From contig CADBSW010000155.1 of NCBI GenBank assembly GCA_902797505.1, positions 1-32,194 of the forward strand: 32,194 nt of DNA, read 5' to 3'. The stretch's first letter is position 1, and the number at the start of each line of letters is the position of its first letter. This document shows positions 25,270 through 32,194 of this stretch, in pieces. The position numbers and the translations under genes were made by a program. A model generated the notes under the pieces. That model made no database searches and had not been told where the DNA came from. It saw only the letters and a list, made by a program, of their open reading frames with translations. The stretch comes from an uncultured Prevotellaceae bacterium. GTDB taxonomy: Bacteria; Bacteroidota; Bacteroidia; Bacteroidales; Bacteroidaceae.

Positions 25270-27189
25270 TTAAATTACACGAACATTATTCTTCACCTCT
25301 TCATCTGTCCAGTCGCATTTCTGCTTGAAGAGTTCAAAGAGATTCATCTTCTGTGCAGCTTCATTGAAACTGCTGTCACGGAAGACGACACGCACAGGGG
25401 AGAGTGCAGCGATAGCGTCAATCACCTTTTCTGTGACATTGCCATCGAAGCAAGCCACGAGATCGCCATCGTTCACATTGTGTATGGTGCAGCCGTCCAC
25501 CTTTTGCGATGACAAAGGCATCGACAACTCTACGCCCCAACGGAGCATACAGTCGAAGAGCAGGTCAAGATCTGTGCGGTCTTCCTTGATATTGTCAAGC
25601 AAGCCAGCCAGCAAATCCTGAGTGTAGTCTTTCGGAGCAAAAGCAACTTCCTTGTAGTTGCTGCTATCGCACTTGAAGACACGGAAACCTGTATCAAGGT
25701 CTTTTGCTTCAGGATGCTCCTCTTTGATTTTCTTTCCTGCACGACGAATTCTTTCTTTGCCGATTTCACAGATGTTCTTGTAGCCATTTTTAAAGGCTTC
25801 AGAATCTTTTTCAGTGACTTCTGGAATCTGCGTAAGAATAAATTTTCGGGAGCCTCCGTCTTTACTATTTATTTGCATTACGGCCTGTGCAGTTGTCCCT
25901 GACCCTGAGAAGAAATCTAATACAACGGCATCTTTATCATTTATGATTGTAAGTAAGTACAAAATGAGGTTTACGGGTTTGGGATAGGAAAAACTCTTAT
26001 TTCCAAATAATTCAGAAAAATCTTTTGTGCCATCCTGTGACATTCCTATGTCATCAGGTAATTTTGTACTAACAGGAACTCTTCCAAAATTATCACCGGC
26101 TTTTAATTTGTCATCCCTCTCCCAATATCGAAGTACAGGCTTGGAAATTTTCAGGAAATCATAATCACCAGGAAATACGATTCTGTTATTGTCAAGATAT
26201 TGCTGAAAATCTCTTTCTGTAATTCTCCATACAGCCTGCGGATTAACCGGGTATTTTGTACCATTCTTTGGGTCAACTATGGTAAAATTACTGTTTGGTC
26301 TCTCTGTTGCAGTCCGTTGAGTTGACATATCATGTATTCTCCACCTTTCATTAGGGAAATCTGGAGTAGAATAGTATTTTCGTTCTTTTCCATCTATACT
26401 CGCTGCAAATAAATCTGTTTTGGCATAGCAAATTATTTGTTCATAATCTTGTGACACGCCAAAAGGAACATCTGATTTAGCAGTTCTTTTTCTCCATGGG
26501 AATGAAGCAATGAAATTTGACTCTCCAAACACCTCGTCGGAGATTTTCTTTAAATTTTCAACTTCATTATCATCAATACTCATGAAAATAACGCCATCTT
26601 CTTTAAGAAGAGATCTTGCTATCATAAGCCTTGAGTAAATCATGGAGCACCAATCAGAATGGAATTTGCCATTTGATTCTGTATTCTTTACCATTCGCTC
26701 ACCGGTTTCGTTGAAAACTCCAGCAGCTTCATCTTCTTCCTGCTGTGTGCGGTGGAAGTCATCATGATACACAAAATCATTGCCCGTGTTATACGGCGGG
26801 TCAATGTATATCATCTTGACCTTGCCCATATAAGAGTTCTGGAGCAGTTTCAGAACTTCGAGGTTATCGCCCTCGATATAAAGATTTTGTGTGTTCTCCC
26901 AGTAAACACTCTCCTCAGGACAGGGGCGCAGCGTCTTGTTGATGGGTGCAGCAGCCTCACGGAGGGCTGCACGTTTGCCCACCCAAGTAAAGTCATAGAC
27001 TTCTGGGGCATCTTCCACTGTCTGATCACCTAAAAGCAGACGAAGTTTATTGAAATCGACTACTCGATGCACCTCACCGTCTTCACCCTTTGCTTCTGTG
27101 AAGCAAGAGGGGGCAATCTGGTAGAGTGCATCCAGATTGAGCTGTGCGCCGTTAGGCGTCTGCATATCTATATGTTTTGGTTGTTCCAT
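25270..27189 (-). CDS. Type III DNA methyltransferase subunit Mod
   Basis: This is a site-specific DNA adenine N6-methyltransferase; Mod also provides sequence recognition for Res in Type III systems. It has 639 residues. The catalytic motif IV, DPPYNTG, is at 130-136 and comes before the AdoMet motif I, DFFSGSGTT at 425-433, the beta-class order. The region between them (about 230-390) is the likely target-recognition domain and would determine the methylated site, which cannot be predicted by eye. The N terminus and the region after 500 have the usual Type III Mod layout. The gene begins four bases after the preceding small membrane-protein gene. All catalytic residues are present. Confidence 0.95.
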   Translation of the reverse strand: MEQPKHIDMQTPNGAQLNLDALYQIAPSCFTEAKGEDGEVHRVVDFNKLRLLLGDQTVEDAPEVYDFTWVGKRAALREAAAPINKTLRPCPEESVYWENTQNLYIEGDNLEVLKLLQNSYMGKVKMIYIDPPYNTGNDFVYHDDFHRTQQEEDEAAGVFNETGERMVKNTESNGKFHSDWCSMIYSRLMIARSLLKEDGVIFMSIDDNEVENLKKISDEVFGESNFIASFPWRKRTAKSDVPFGVSQDYEQIICYAKTDLFAASIDGKERKYYSTPDFPNERWRIHDMSTQRTATERPNSNFTIVDPKNGTKYPVNPQAVWRITERDFQQYLDNNRIVFPGDYDFLKISKPVLRYWERDDKLKAGDNFGRVPVSTKLPDDIGMSQDGTKDFSELFGNKSFSYPKPVNLILYLLTIINDKDAVVLDFFSGSGTTAQAVMQINSKDGGSRKFILTQIPEVTEKDSEAFKNGYKNICEIGKERIRRAGKKIKEEHPEAKDLDTGFRVFKCDSSNYKEVAFAPKDYTQDLLAGLLDNIKEDRTDLDLLFDCMLRWGVELSMPLSSQKVDGCTIHNVNDGDLVACFDGNVTEKVIDAIAALSPVRVVFRDSSFNEAAQKMNLFELFKQKCDWTDEEVKNNVRVI

Positions 27190-27192
27190 ATT

Positions 27193-27507
27193 TTATTGTT
27201 TTGTTATGATTGCTATGAGTATTGTAACAAGAATACCAATAATGGCAATTAAGGAAGTAATAATCCATTTGTAATCTTGCCAAATAGATGGATTCGTAAG
27301 CTTTGGATTTATATGAACATATGCTATTCCTTTATCTGTGATTTCAGGATATAACATGCCGTCTTTTGAACCTTCAAGTTCAATAAAATCTTCTTCTTTG
27401 AGTAGTATCAAATCTTTTTCGTCAGATTCACTTATTTCAGGCTCTTTATCTTGACTCAAAGCCAAGAGGATGGTCTTTGCTCTTTTTGTAAGATATACTT
27501 TTTCCAT
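27193..27507 (-). CDS. Tail-anchored winged-helix-like small protein
   Basis: The 104-residue protein has an N-terminal part (1-75) with the pattern of a small winged helix (LTKRAKTILLALSQ ... LKEEDFIELEG ... EITDKGIAYVHINPKL) and a C-terminal hydrophobic segment (about 82-101, IITSLIAIIGILVTILIAII). The start ATG overlaps the stop of the DUF4391-like gene by one base (TAATG), and its stop is four bases before the mod start, so it is tightly coupled to both. I know of no characterised homologue. A role in membrane tethering or regulation of the R-M complex is speculative. Confidence 0.65.
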   Translation of the reverse strand: MEKVYLTKRAKTILLALSQDKEPEISESDEKDLILLKEEDFIELEGSKDGMLYPEITDKGIAYVHINPKLTNPSIWQDYKWIITSLIAIIGILVTILIAIITKQ

Positions 27508-28190
27508 TATTTCAACTCCTCTAGTTTCTTTTTAAGATTATCCAATTCCTTGCGCTTCTCCTTCACTTGCTTATTCAAGGCAAGCTGTCGGTCAAGCTGT
27601 GGTTCCTTTCGCATCTTCTTTTGAAGGCTCTCCAGCTCTGCTTCAGCTGCAGCGATTTGCTTCTTCAGTGCCACGATGTCAGCCATGGCACCAGCTTTGT
27701 GCTCTCCGATGCCCGACACCTGCGCCACGAAGTTGTCATAGATACGGGGCAATGACTGTCCTTGCACGTTCAGATCAAGGTCTCCCATCGGCCTCCATGG
27801 CGAAGCAAATGCCTGTCTGATCTTAAACTTCGTCTTCGTGTCATCCGCCCAGTCTTTGTAATTGATGAGCAGCATGGCACTGTTATCATGTACGAGAACA
27901 AATACGATGTGGTGAGGCATGTTTGTATCGATGAAGTTGAAGAGCTCTGTCGGGCAATCCGGTTGCTTGAGATTCACCACGAACACCTCGATTTCCTTCA
28001 TATCCTCCGTATCAGTAACATTGAGCGTAGGAGCCGATAACTTGTACAGCCAAGTGATGTTAACCACATCATTCACAAAGCGTGACTTCATGCGAGGGTT
28101 CACCTCCATGAACTTGTAGAACATTGTCTTCGGCACAACACGATTGACAATGGTGCTTTGTGGATAGTGAAGAATATTATCCACGGGCAC
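27507..28190 (-). CDS. DUF4391-like protein with C-terminal coiled coil
   Basis: The 227-residue protein resembles the DUF4391 family, which is often found beside a large helicase and a Mod/Res pair. An alpha/beta domain covers about 10-160 (ITWLYKLSAPTLNV, HHIVFVLVHDNSAMLLINYKDW, RQAFASPWRP), and residues about 165-227 form a charged coiled coil. There is no ATG near the start: the frame opens with GTG at 28188-28190 or a second GTG at 28182-28184. An AAAGGAGGGAGG ribosome-binding sequence ends right at the first GTG and is better spaced for the second, which would shorten the protein by two residues. The reading overlaps the end of the helicase gene by 14 bases, indicating translational coupling. 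The function is unknown. Confidence 0.75.
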   Translation of the reverse strand: MPVDNILHYPQSTIVNRVVPKTMFYKFMEVNPRMKSRFVNDVVNITWLYKLSAPTLNVTDTEDMKEIEVFVVNLKQPDCPTELFNFIDTNMPHHIVFVLVHDNSAMLLINYKDWADDTKTKFKIRQAFASPWRPMGDLDLNVQGQSLPRIYDNFVAQVSGIGEHKAGAMADIVALKKQIAAAEAELESLQKKMRKEPQLDRQLALNKQVKEKRKELDNLKKKLEELK

Positions 28191-31100
28191 CTCCCTCCTT
28201 TATTACTAAGAAACAAATCAACTCGAAATCATCAAGCCCCTTGATATCATCTACCAAAGCTGAGGTCTCACCGACAAAGAACAGACTTTCGAGATCGCTT
28301 TCCTCCTTTTGTTCAACAATAGTACCAACAGCTTTTTGCAGCAGTTCGCTATAGTGCTGCATCTTTCTTCCGTCCCTGGTTTCACGATTGAAGGCGTGGC
28401 ACAGTTCCAGTATAGGCTCCGTCTTACCCTTGCATGCGAGGCGCATAATGTCGAGCAGTCGCTTCGGTGACAGATGATTGATGATAGGCTCTCCATCATC
28501 AGACAGATATACCATATAGAACGGATGCAGAAGATTCTGCCTACCGATATTCACTGCATTATTCCTGTTCTTCAGAATAAAGATAACGCCTGGCTTCGCC
28601 TGTTCGCTTGCTGGTACGACGGCACACATTCCATAAGGAGTATGTTCTATGTCTGGATTATCTTTCATGTAGGCAAGTAGATCCAAACGGAACTCATTCA
28701 ATCCCAAGTCCATGATATTGATGCCCGTGTCCATGTCCTCCAGATCCACCACTTCCTCCTGAAGACGCTGTAGCTGACTCTTGCGATAATCAAGATCAGC
28801 TTGCTCCTCATCTGAAAGCAAGACATTACTATTACCTGCACCAGTTATGTTCACACCTGTCATGCGTGCTTCCACACGCCCCTTCAGGCGAAGGTAGTCA
28901 TCCAGTTCAATATCTGGCCAATAATTAACCAGCTGAATCACTTCGTTACGAGATCCGATACGATCGACACGCCCGAATCGCTGGATGATACGCACTGGGT
29001 TCCAGTGGATATCGTAGTTGATGAGGTAGTCACAATCCTGCAAGTTCTGGCCTTCACTAATACAGTCTGTTGCAATAAGAACATCAATTCGCTCTTTCAC
29101 ATTGGGTAGTAAGCTGTCAGCTTCCTTTGAAACAGGCGAGAAAAGTGTTAAGATGGTATTGAAGTCTGCTTTTACCCCTTTTATCGTTTCTCGGACAGCA
29201 TCACCCGTTACGAGCCCTGTATGGAGTCCTTCATTTTTTAATATTGCAGGTGCAAGATTTTTATAAAGATACTCCGCTGTATCTGAGAATGCCGTGAAGA
29301 TAATAATCTTCTTATTATCATGGTTGATAGGATGTGCAAACTTTTCTCGTATATTTCCGATAAGCATTTGCAACTTGCTGTCATGCTCTGGCGTAATATC
29401 CTGGAGCATGACTAATAGTAAATCAATGATCTCTTTGTCAGCGTTTATGTCACGCTTCCAGGAGCGGCAATCCATATCAGCCAATGATACTTTCGTTTTC
29501 TTACCACCGATAAGGAAATCATTCTCACTATCATCACTGTCAAACATGCCATCTAATGATTGAAGAGATAATGTAGCATCTTGCCGGTTTTCTAAAAAAC
29601 GATTAATATCATTCAGGGTTTCATCGATTTGATCCTTCATACGAGAGAGAGTCAACTTAAAAGAGTTTACTGAAGACTCTAAACGTTTCAGTAAATTGAT
29701 GGCCATGAGTTTCTTCAATCCCTTTTCACGACCAAACATGCCAAGGTTAGACCCTTTGTCATCTTTGTCTATCTCATATTTGTACTGCATGGAAGGCAGG
29801 ATATAATCTGAGGGTGCATATATGCTCAGATTAAGCTCATCCAGTTGTTCAGAGATATCCTTGTATGTTATTGCCTCATTGAGGTCGGTTAAGTGTGGGC
29901 GTTTGGATATGGGGCGCAACCGCGTGGGAAACTTACCAATATCGGCAGTATCGTAGTATTTCTCAATATGTTTTCTACTACGTGCGATGGTTACAGCATC
30001 AAGCACCTGGAAAAAATCAAATGAAAGCATATCCAAAAGTTTCTCCGCAGTACGCTCTTTTGGATCATCTATATGAGCCCAAATATTATACTGCTTTTGC
30101 GCTGATCGGAAAATATCCTCGATGGGCCTTTCCACATCTAACTTATCATTGATTAGTTCCTGCTTACCTTCATATGCCAACTGTAACTGGTTCTTCAAAT
30201 CATTAAAGCGATTGTTTACTGGTGTTGCAGAAAGCATAAGAACTTTTGTTTTTACTCCCGCCCTGATAACCTTATTCATCAGTCTCAAATAACGGTTTTC
30301 ACGTGGATTCTCGTCATCCTCATCTGTGGTGATTTTTCCACCATTGCGAAAGTTATGGCTTTCATCAATCACAATGAGATCATAGTTACCCCAGTTGAGT
30401 AAAGCTAAATCGATACCGTTGCTCTTTCCCTGATCACGACTGAGGTCAGTATGGAATAAGACATCATAACGAAGGCGATCCTTCTCCAAAGGATTATTCT
30501 TATAATTGCTTTTGTATGTATTCCAGTTGTCGTATAACTTCTTCGGGCAAAGTACGAGCACCGACTTATTGCGGTTTTCGTAATATTTGATGACAGAAAG
30601 AGCTGTAAACGTTTTACCCAATCCTACACTATCTGCCAGTATACAACCGTTATATGTTTCCAGTTTGTTGATGATGGCTAACGCAGCATCTTTCTGGAAG
30701 TTATAGAGTTTATTCCAAATTTGTGAAGACTTGAATCCTGTCGCTTCATTAGGGAGAACGTCTTCACTTATGTCTTCTAAGAATTCATTAAATATGTTAT
30801 ACAGAGTGACAAAGTAAATAAAGTCTGGAGCATTCTCTCGATAGACATTCTCAATATTCTCAATGATAGCTTCTGTAACATCTGAAAAATTAGTGTTGTC
30901 TTGCCAGAAGTCATTGAAGTTCTTTAAATAAGCATCACTAATCGGTGATGGCAAACGCTGGATTAGTTGAAATATATTATTGCCTCTCTCACAACCCAGT
31001 TCTGTTGTCGTGAATTCGTTAAAAGGCATATATGTCATCAGTTCATCATCATTCTTTACGTTCAGGAATCCTGGCATCTGCAACTGCGAGACATTCGTTT

Positions 31101-31452
31101 TGAAACGTACCTTCTGACGAATCCAGTCAGCACACTCTTTTGCTATAGCTCTCTGAGTCAGGTTATTACGAAGCTTTATTTCAAAGTCAGATCCATAAAG
31201 CGTACGCTCACGATTTAGTTTGGGGATATAAAATTCCCTTTTCTGTTTTTTAACCCGCTCTTTATTGAATGTTGGTGAAGTGAAGATGAAACGTAATTCG
31301 TCAACCTTTTCCAATTCTTTTTGTAGTGCTTCAAAAGCATATATAGAGAATGTGGCAGCAGCCATTGAAACTTTTGAGCCCTGTTTCAATGTTACTTTCA
31401 AGTCGTCGATGACCCGTGCTGTTATATTGTCAAACTGTTTAGGTATATCCAT
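28177..31452 (-). CDS. SNF2-type DEAD/DEAH helicase with PLD-like N-terminal domain
   Basis: The 1091-residue protein is a superfamily 2 ATPase. Residues about 10-165 look like a phospholipase-D-type fold (VSMAAATFSIYAFEALQKEL, then FIFTSPTF) but no HxKxxxxD motif is seen, so the domain is probably not catalytic. The motor follows: Walker A SVGLGKT at 275-281, Walker B DESH at 363-366, motif III SAT at 408-410, and motifs V-VI in the stretch IATDCISEGQNLQ and NPVRIIQRFGRVDRIGS. The C terminus (about 900-1091) is unassigned. It is the first gene of the island operon and overlaps the DUF4391-like gene. Helicases of this kind precede mod/res genes in other bacteria and resemble those of defence systems; a role in DNA translocation or target licensing is inferred. 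Confidence 0.88.
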   Translation of the reverse strand: MDIPKQFDNITARVIDDLKVTLKQGSKVSMAAATFSIYAFEALQKELEKVDELRFIFTSPTFNKERVKKQKREFYIPKLNRERTLYGSDFEIKLRNNLTQRAIAKECADWIRQKVRFKTNVSQLQMPGFLNVKNDDELMTYMPFNEFTTTELGCERGNNIFQLIQRLPSPISDAYLKNFNDFWQDNTNFSDVTEAIIENIENVYRENAPDFIYFVTLYNIFNEFLEDISEDVLPNEATGFKSSQIWNKLYNFQKDAALAIINKLETYNGCILADSVGLGKTFTALSVIKYYENRNKSVLVLCPKKLYDNWNTYKSNYKNNPLEKDRLRYDVLFHTDLSRDQGKSNGIDLALLNWGNYDLIVIDESHNFRNGGKITTDEDDENPRENRYLRLMNKVIRAGVKTKVLMLSATPVNNRFNDLKNQLQLAYEGKQELINDKLDVERPIEDIFRSAQKQYNIWAHIDDPKERTAEKLLDMLSFDFFQVLDAVTIARSRKHIEKYYDTADIGKFPTRLRPISKRPHLTDLNEAITYKDISEQLDELNLSIYAPSDYILPSMQYKYEIDKDDKGSNLGMFGREKGLKKLMAINLLKRLESSVNSFKLTLSRMKDQIDETLNDINRFLENRQDATLSLQSLDGMFDSDDSENDFLIGGKKTKVSLADMDCRSWKRDINADKEIIDLLLVMLQDITPEHDSKLQMLIGNIREKFAHPINHDNKKIIIFTAFSDTAEYLYKNLAPAILKNEGLHTGLVTGDAVRETIKGVKADFNTILTLFSPVSKEADSLLPNVKERIDVLIATDCISEGQNLQDCDYLINYDIHWNPVRIIQRFGRVDRIGSRNEVIQLVNYWPDIELDDYLRLKGRVEARMTGVNITGAGNSNVLLSDEEQADLDYRKSQLQRLQEEVVDLEDMDTGINIMDLGLNEFRLDLLAYMKDNPDIEHTPYGMCAVVPASEQAKPGVIFILKNRNNAVNIGRQNLLHPFYMVYLSDDGEPIINHLSPKRLLDIMRLACKGKTEPILELCHAFNRETRDGRKMQHYSELLQKAVGTIVEQKEESDLESLFFVGETSALVDDIKGLDDFELICFLVIKEGGARG

Positions 31453-31521
31453 AATTATGTCTCATAAGGTGATTAGCCATTCAGCGTTTGCACTGTAATT
31501 AGTTGATGGTTTATTTCTCTG

Positions 31522-31549
31522 CAAATATACAAAATTAATTTTAAACAAA
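31522..31549 (-). promoter_or_regulatory. Probable promoter of the restriction-helicase operon
   Basis: On the minus strand TATATTTG (31522-31529) matches TAnnTTTG exactly, about 70 bases before the helicase ATG. The nearest TTTG (31546-31549) gives a 16-base spacer, shorter than usual, so the -33 box is uncertain. Confidence 0.5.
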
Positions 31550-31606
31550 TATTATTAGCATGCTTTTTTATTTATGATTTAATAATATGTGACATAGCAT
31601 GTAAAA

Positions 31607-31662
31607 GACCAAGAGACCGAGAGACCAAGAGACCGAGAGACCAAGAGACCGAGAGACCAAAA
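31607..31662. repeat. GACCAAGA/GACCGAGA minisatellite, seven units
   Basis: Seven contiguous 8-base units run GACCAAGA, GACCGAGA, alternating three times, then GACCAAAA. The A/G alternation makes a 16-base higher-order unit repeated three times. It starts with AAAA and ends in GACTT, as does the first array at 18317. Confidence 0.9.
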
Positions 31663-31817
31663 GACTTATTTTGAAGGTACAGGATTGTTCTCTACGTTAA
31701 ATTGATGTTAAAGATTGGGAGACCTTACAAAATAATGATATTTTTAACTATCTTTGTGTCAGTTATTTACATCTTGCACGGAGCAAGGATTTTACTTGAT
31801 CTTTAATCTAATTTTGT

Positions 31818-32048
31818 ATGATGAAAAACACAGATGAATTTATCATTAGGGCATACGGCAGAATGGAACTGGCGATGAAGTATTCGCCGGATATTACTCC
31901 ACCATCTGCATACAGGAAACTTTGCAGGTGGATTGATCGTTGCCCTGGTCTGAAACAAAAACTAAAAAGAATAGGTTATTCTCCACTCACGAGACAGTTC
32001 ACTCCATTACAGGTAAAAATGATTGTAGAACATCTGGGAGAACCCTGA
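31818..32048 (+). CDS. DUF4248-type small protein
   Basis: The 76-residue protein resembles the short DUF4248 proteins common in Bacteroidota: an IRAYGRMELAMKYSPDITPPSAYRKLCRWIDRCPGL core followed by QFTPLQVKMIVEHLGEP. The pattern is helical and basic and looks like a small DNA-binding fold, but its role is unknown. The start is the first of two ATG codons at 31818. It is on the opposite strand to the island operon and reads away from it. A long hairpin about 100 bases downstream (32150-32194) may end its transcript. Confidence 0.75.
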   Translation: MMKNTDEFIIRAYGRMELAMKYSPDITPPSAYRKLCRWIDRCPGLKQKLKRIGYSPLTRQFTPLQVKMIVEHLGEP

Positions 32049-32149
32049 TTAAACGGTGCTTTGGTTTTGTAAAATATTATTACTTAATATTTGTTTTACT
32101 TAATTATTTTGTAAGTATTTTTCAACATTATCAAAGATACATTTTCCCT

Positions 32150-32194
32150 ATAGCAAAGGTGGCCTTTTCTTATGGAAAAGGCCACCTTTGCTAT
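32150..32194. terminator. Perfect 20-bp hairpin at the window edge
   Basis: ATAGCAAAGGTGGCCTTTTC (32150-32169) pairs perfectly with 32175-32194 across a 5-base loop. It lies downstream of the DUF4248-type gene, so it is probably a terminator, perhaps working in both directions. The sequence after it is outside the window, so a T-run cannot be confirmed. Confidence 0.6.

Larger units (their letters stand above)
31453..31817. other. 365-base intergenic region upstream of the island operon
   Basis: No gene is supported. It contains the -7 box of the helicase operon, the largest GACCRAGA minisatellite, and a -7-like TATCTTTG at 31749-31756 on the plus strand about 60 bases before the DUF4248-type gene. 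Confidence 0.65.

Noticed and set aside
20978..31452. Complete BREX or DISARM system
   Set aside because: No PglZ-like, BrxL-like or DrmA/DrmB/DrmC-like genes are seen; the mod/res pair is of Type III type.

Overview
The window looks like a chromosome segment of a gut- or rumen-type Bacteroidota, most likely Prevotellaceae (Prevotella/Segatella). Reasons seen in the sequence: promoters of the Bacteroidota form TTTG-N19/20-TAnnTTTG in front of several genes, a DUF4248-type small protein, a Bacteroidota-style START-like protein, a fused RibBA, and a carbohydrate-degradation cluster with GH88, GH97 and GH127 enzymes. Family names come from reading the translations and motifs; no database search was run.

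Layout. (1) 1-8001, housekeeping, mostly minus strand: a truncated ExbB/TolQ-type proton channel; an apparent lptF/G-type permease - ribBA - aspartate-type aminotransferase operon behind a clear promoter; a START-like protein; a tRNA with anticodon CAT on the plus strand; and a membrane LtaS-type sulfatase-fold enzyme. The tRNA and the sulfatase gene converge on one perfect-palindrome terminator. (2) 8002-8430, non-coding, with two unusual structures: a degenerate 22-bp-period tandem array and an 89-bp nested inverted repeat. (3) 8431-18171, a carbohydrate locus: a GH88 lipoprotein gene diverging from a five-gene plus-strand operon (lyase-like/beta-helix fusion, GH97, alpha/beta-hydrolase, GH127, MFS sugar transporter) closed by an intrinsic terminator. 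There is no SusC/SusD pair. A plausible pathway is a lyase cut of a uronic-acid polymer, removal of the unsaturated uronate by GH88, trimming by GH97, the esterase and GH127, and uptake through the MFS permease. (4) 18497-31452, a minus-strand accessory/defence island: an eight-gene run reads SNF2-type helicase - DUF4391-like - tail-anchored winged-helix-like protein - Type III Mod methyltransferase - zinc-ribbon membrane protein - CxxCxGxG membrane protein - Type III Res endonuclease - small secreted protein. Next to it are a 45-residue double-membrane-span protein, a coiled-coil protein and a divergent sigma-70-like factor with an extra C-terminal domain. (5) 31453-32194: a GACCRAGA minisatellite, a DUF4248 gene and a long terminal hairpin.

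The best candidate for something new is the island. It pairs a Type III restriction-modification core with an extra helicase and three small membrane-anchored proteins, two of them carrying zinc-type cysteine motifs and sitting between mod and res. It is bracketed on both sides by the same 8-bp minisatellite family and sits beside an unusual sigma factor.
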